A DNA stretch of 38,583 nucleotides, taken from IMG/VR virus record IMGVR_UViG_3300042566_001283, positions 1 to 38,583 of that record; one strand, given 5' to 3'. A program made the translations under genes and the position numbers. The stretch is from a virus. Under the pieces are notes generated by a model. That model saw only the letters and a program-made list of their open reading frames with translations. It ran no database searches and was not told the DNA's origin. Of this stretch, positions 38,427-38,583 are shown piece by piece (within the stretch, counting starts at the first letter, position 1; each line of letters begins with the position of its first letter).

Positions 38427-38583
38427 ATGCTAGCAACATTAGACGCTGTTAAAACTTTATTGCAAGTCAATCATAATGAAGATGATGATTTTATCACTTC
38501 ATTGATTGAGGCATCGTCTACCTTTGCTGAGACTTTTTGCGATACGAAGTTAATGAAGCGGCATATTAAAGAAATTTATATGG
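38427..38583 (+). CDS. Head-tail connector, gp6-like, 5' part (continues at position 1)
   Basis: The ATG at 38427 begins MLATLDAVKTLLQVNHNEDD. The first ten codons (38427-38456) are unique to this end; from 38457 the sequence repeats bases 1-127. Joined to 1-540 it gives one 189-residue protein. The start is coupled to the upstream stop (TAA, then two bases, then ATG). Confidence 0.85.
   Translation, partial: MLATLDAVKTLLQVNHNEDDDFITSLIEASSTFAETFCDTKLMKRHIKEIYM
38457..38583. repeat. Terminal direct repeat (circular assembly overlap), right copy
   Basis: Exact copy of bases 1-127; remove one copy to obtain the 38,456-bp circle. Confidence 0.93.

Noticed and set aside
1-38583. tRNA genes, integrase attachment sites, insertion sequences
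   Set aside because: None could be recognised; no integrase gene, no tRNA-like cloverleaf and no transposase were seen by eye.

Overview
The window is one complete, circularly permuted genome of a tailed dsDNA bacteriophage (siphovirus-like, HK97 capsid lineage). The first 127 bases recur exactly as the last 127 bases, so the unit genome is 38,456 bp, and the connector gene cut at position 1 is completed at 38427-38456. The DNA is AT-rich. A GH24 endolysin followed by an overlapping inner-membrane spanin and a lipobox outer-membrane spanin points to a Gram-negative host; I cannot name the genus. No integrase, classical repressor, partition system or tRNA gene is recognisable.

Layout in circular order. 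Late genes (+ strand) start at 29384: terS, terL, portal-MuF fusion, a collagen/Fn3-like fibre protein, prohead protease with scaffold-like tail, major capsid protein, a small protein, then across the junction a gp6-like connector, gp10-like protein, tail terminator, tail tube, a tail chaperone with a -1 frameshift, a pre-tape-measure protein and the tape measure. Next comes a tail-tip cassette in the order of gene transfer agent g12-g15 (Dit, hub, NlpC/P60, megatron), then a tail fibre ending at 15021. Two minus-strand genes (HNH endonuclease at 2523; unknown at 7636) sit inside the tail region.

Replication genes: on the minus strand are an unknown protein with an SSB-like acidic motif, a RusA resolvase and a P4/D5-type SF3 helicase. 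On the plus strand from 18916 are a coiled-coil protein, a calcineurin-type phosphoesterase and a MOBV (Mob_Pre) relaxase, a plasmid mobilisation enzyme that is unexpected in a phage. Lysis genes follow (21686-24012). From 24.0 to 28.8 kb small minus-strand early genes dominate (SprT-like protease, membrane microproteins, DNA methyltransferase, tandem ribbon-helix-helix-like protein), interrupted by one plus-strand secreted 'moron'.

The most unusual feature is a linked duplication. A ~320-bp noncoding region upstream of the helicase gene (18482-18800) recurs at 28870-29190 between the terminase operon and a small gene encoding only a paralogue of the helicase C-terminal DNA-binding-like domain. 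This recalls the two-site origin of satellite phage P4 (ori1 and crr, bound by the C-terminus of alpha). Ten minus-strand promoters form one family (TTGACA, -10, then usually GTATATATA); eight have a 7-nt-spaced inverted repeat at one of two near-fixed distances from the -10 box. Two promoter-to-terminator units with no ORF (29244-29319 +, 25335-25406 -) look like small RNAs; the first lies just before terS, where lambda-like phages place their late-gene antitermination leader.
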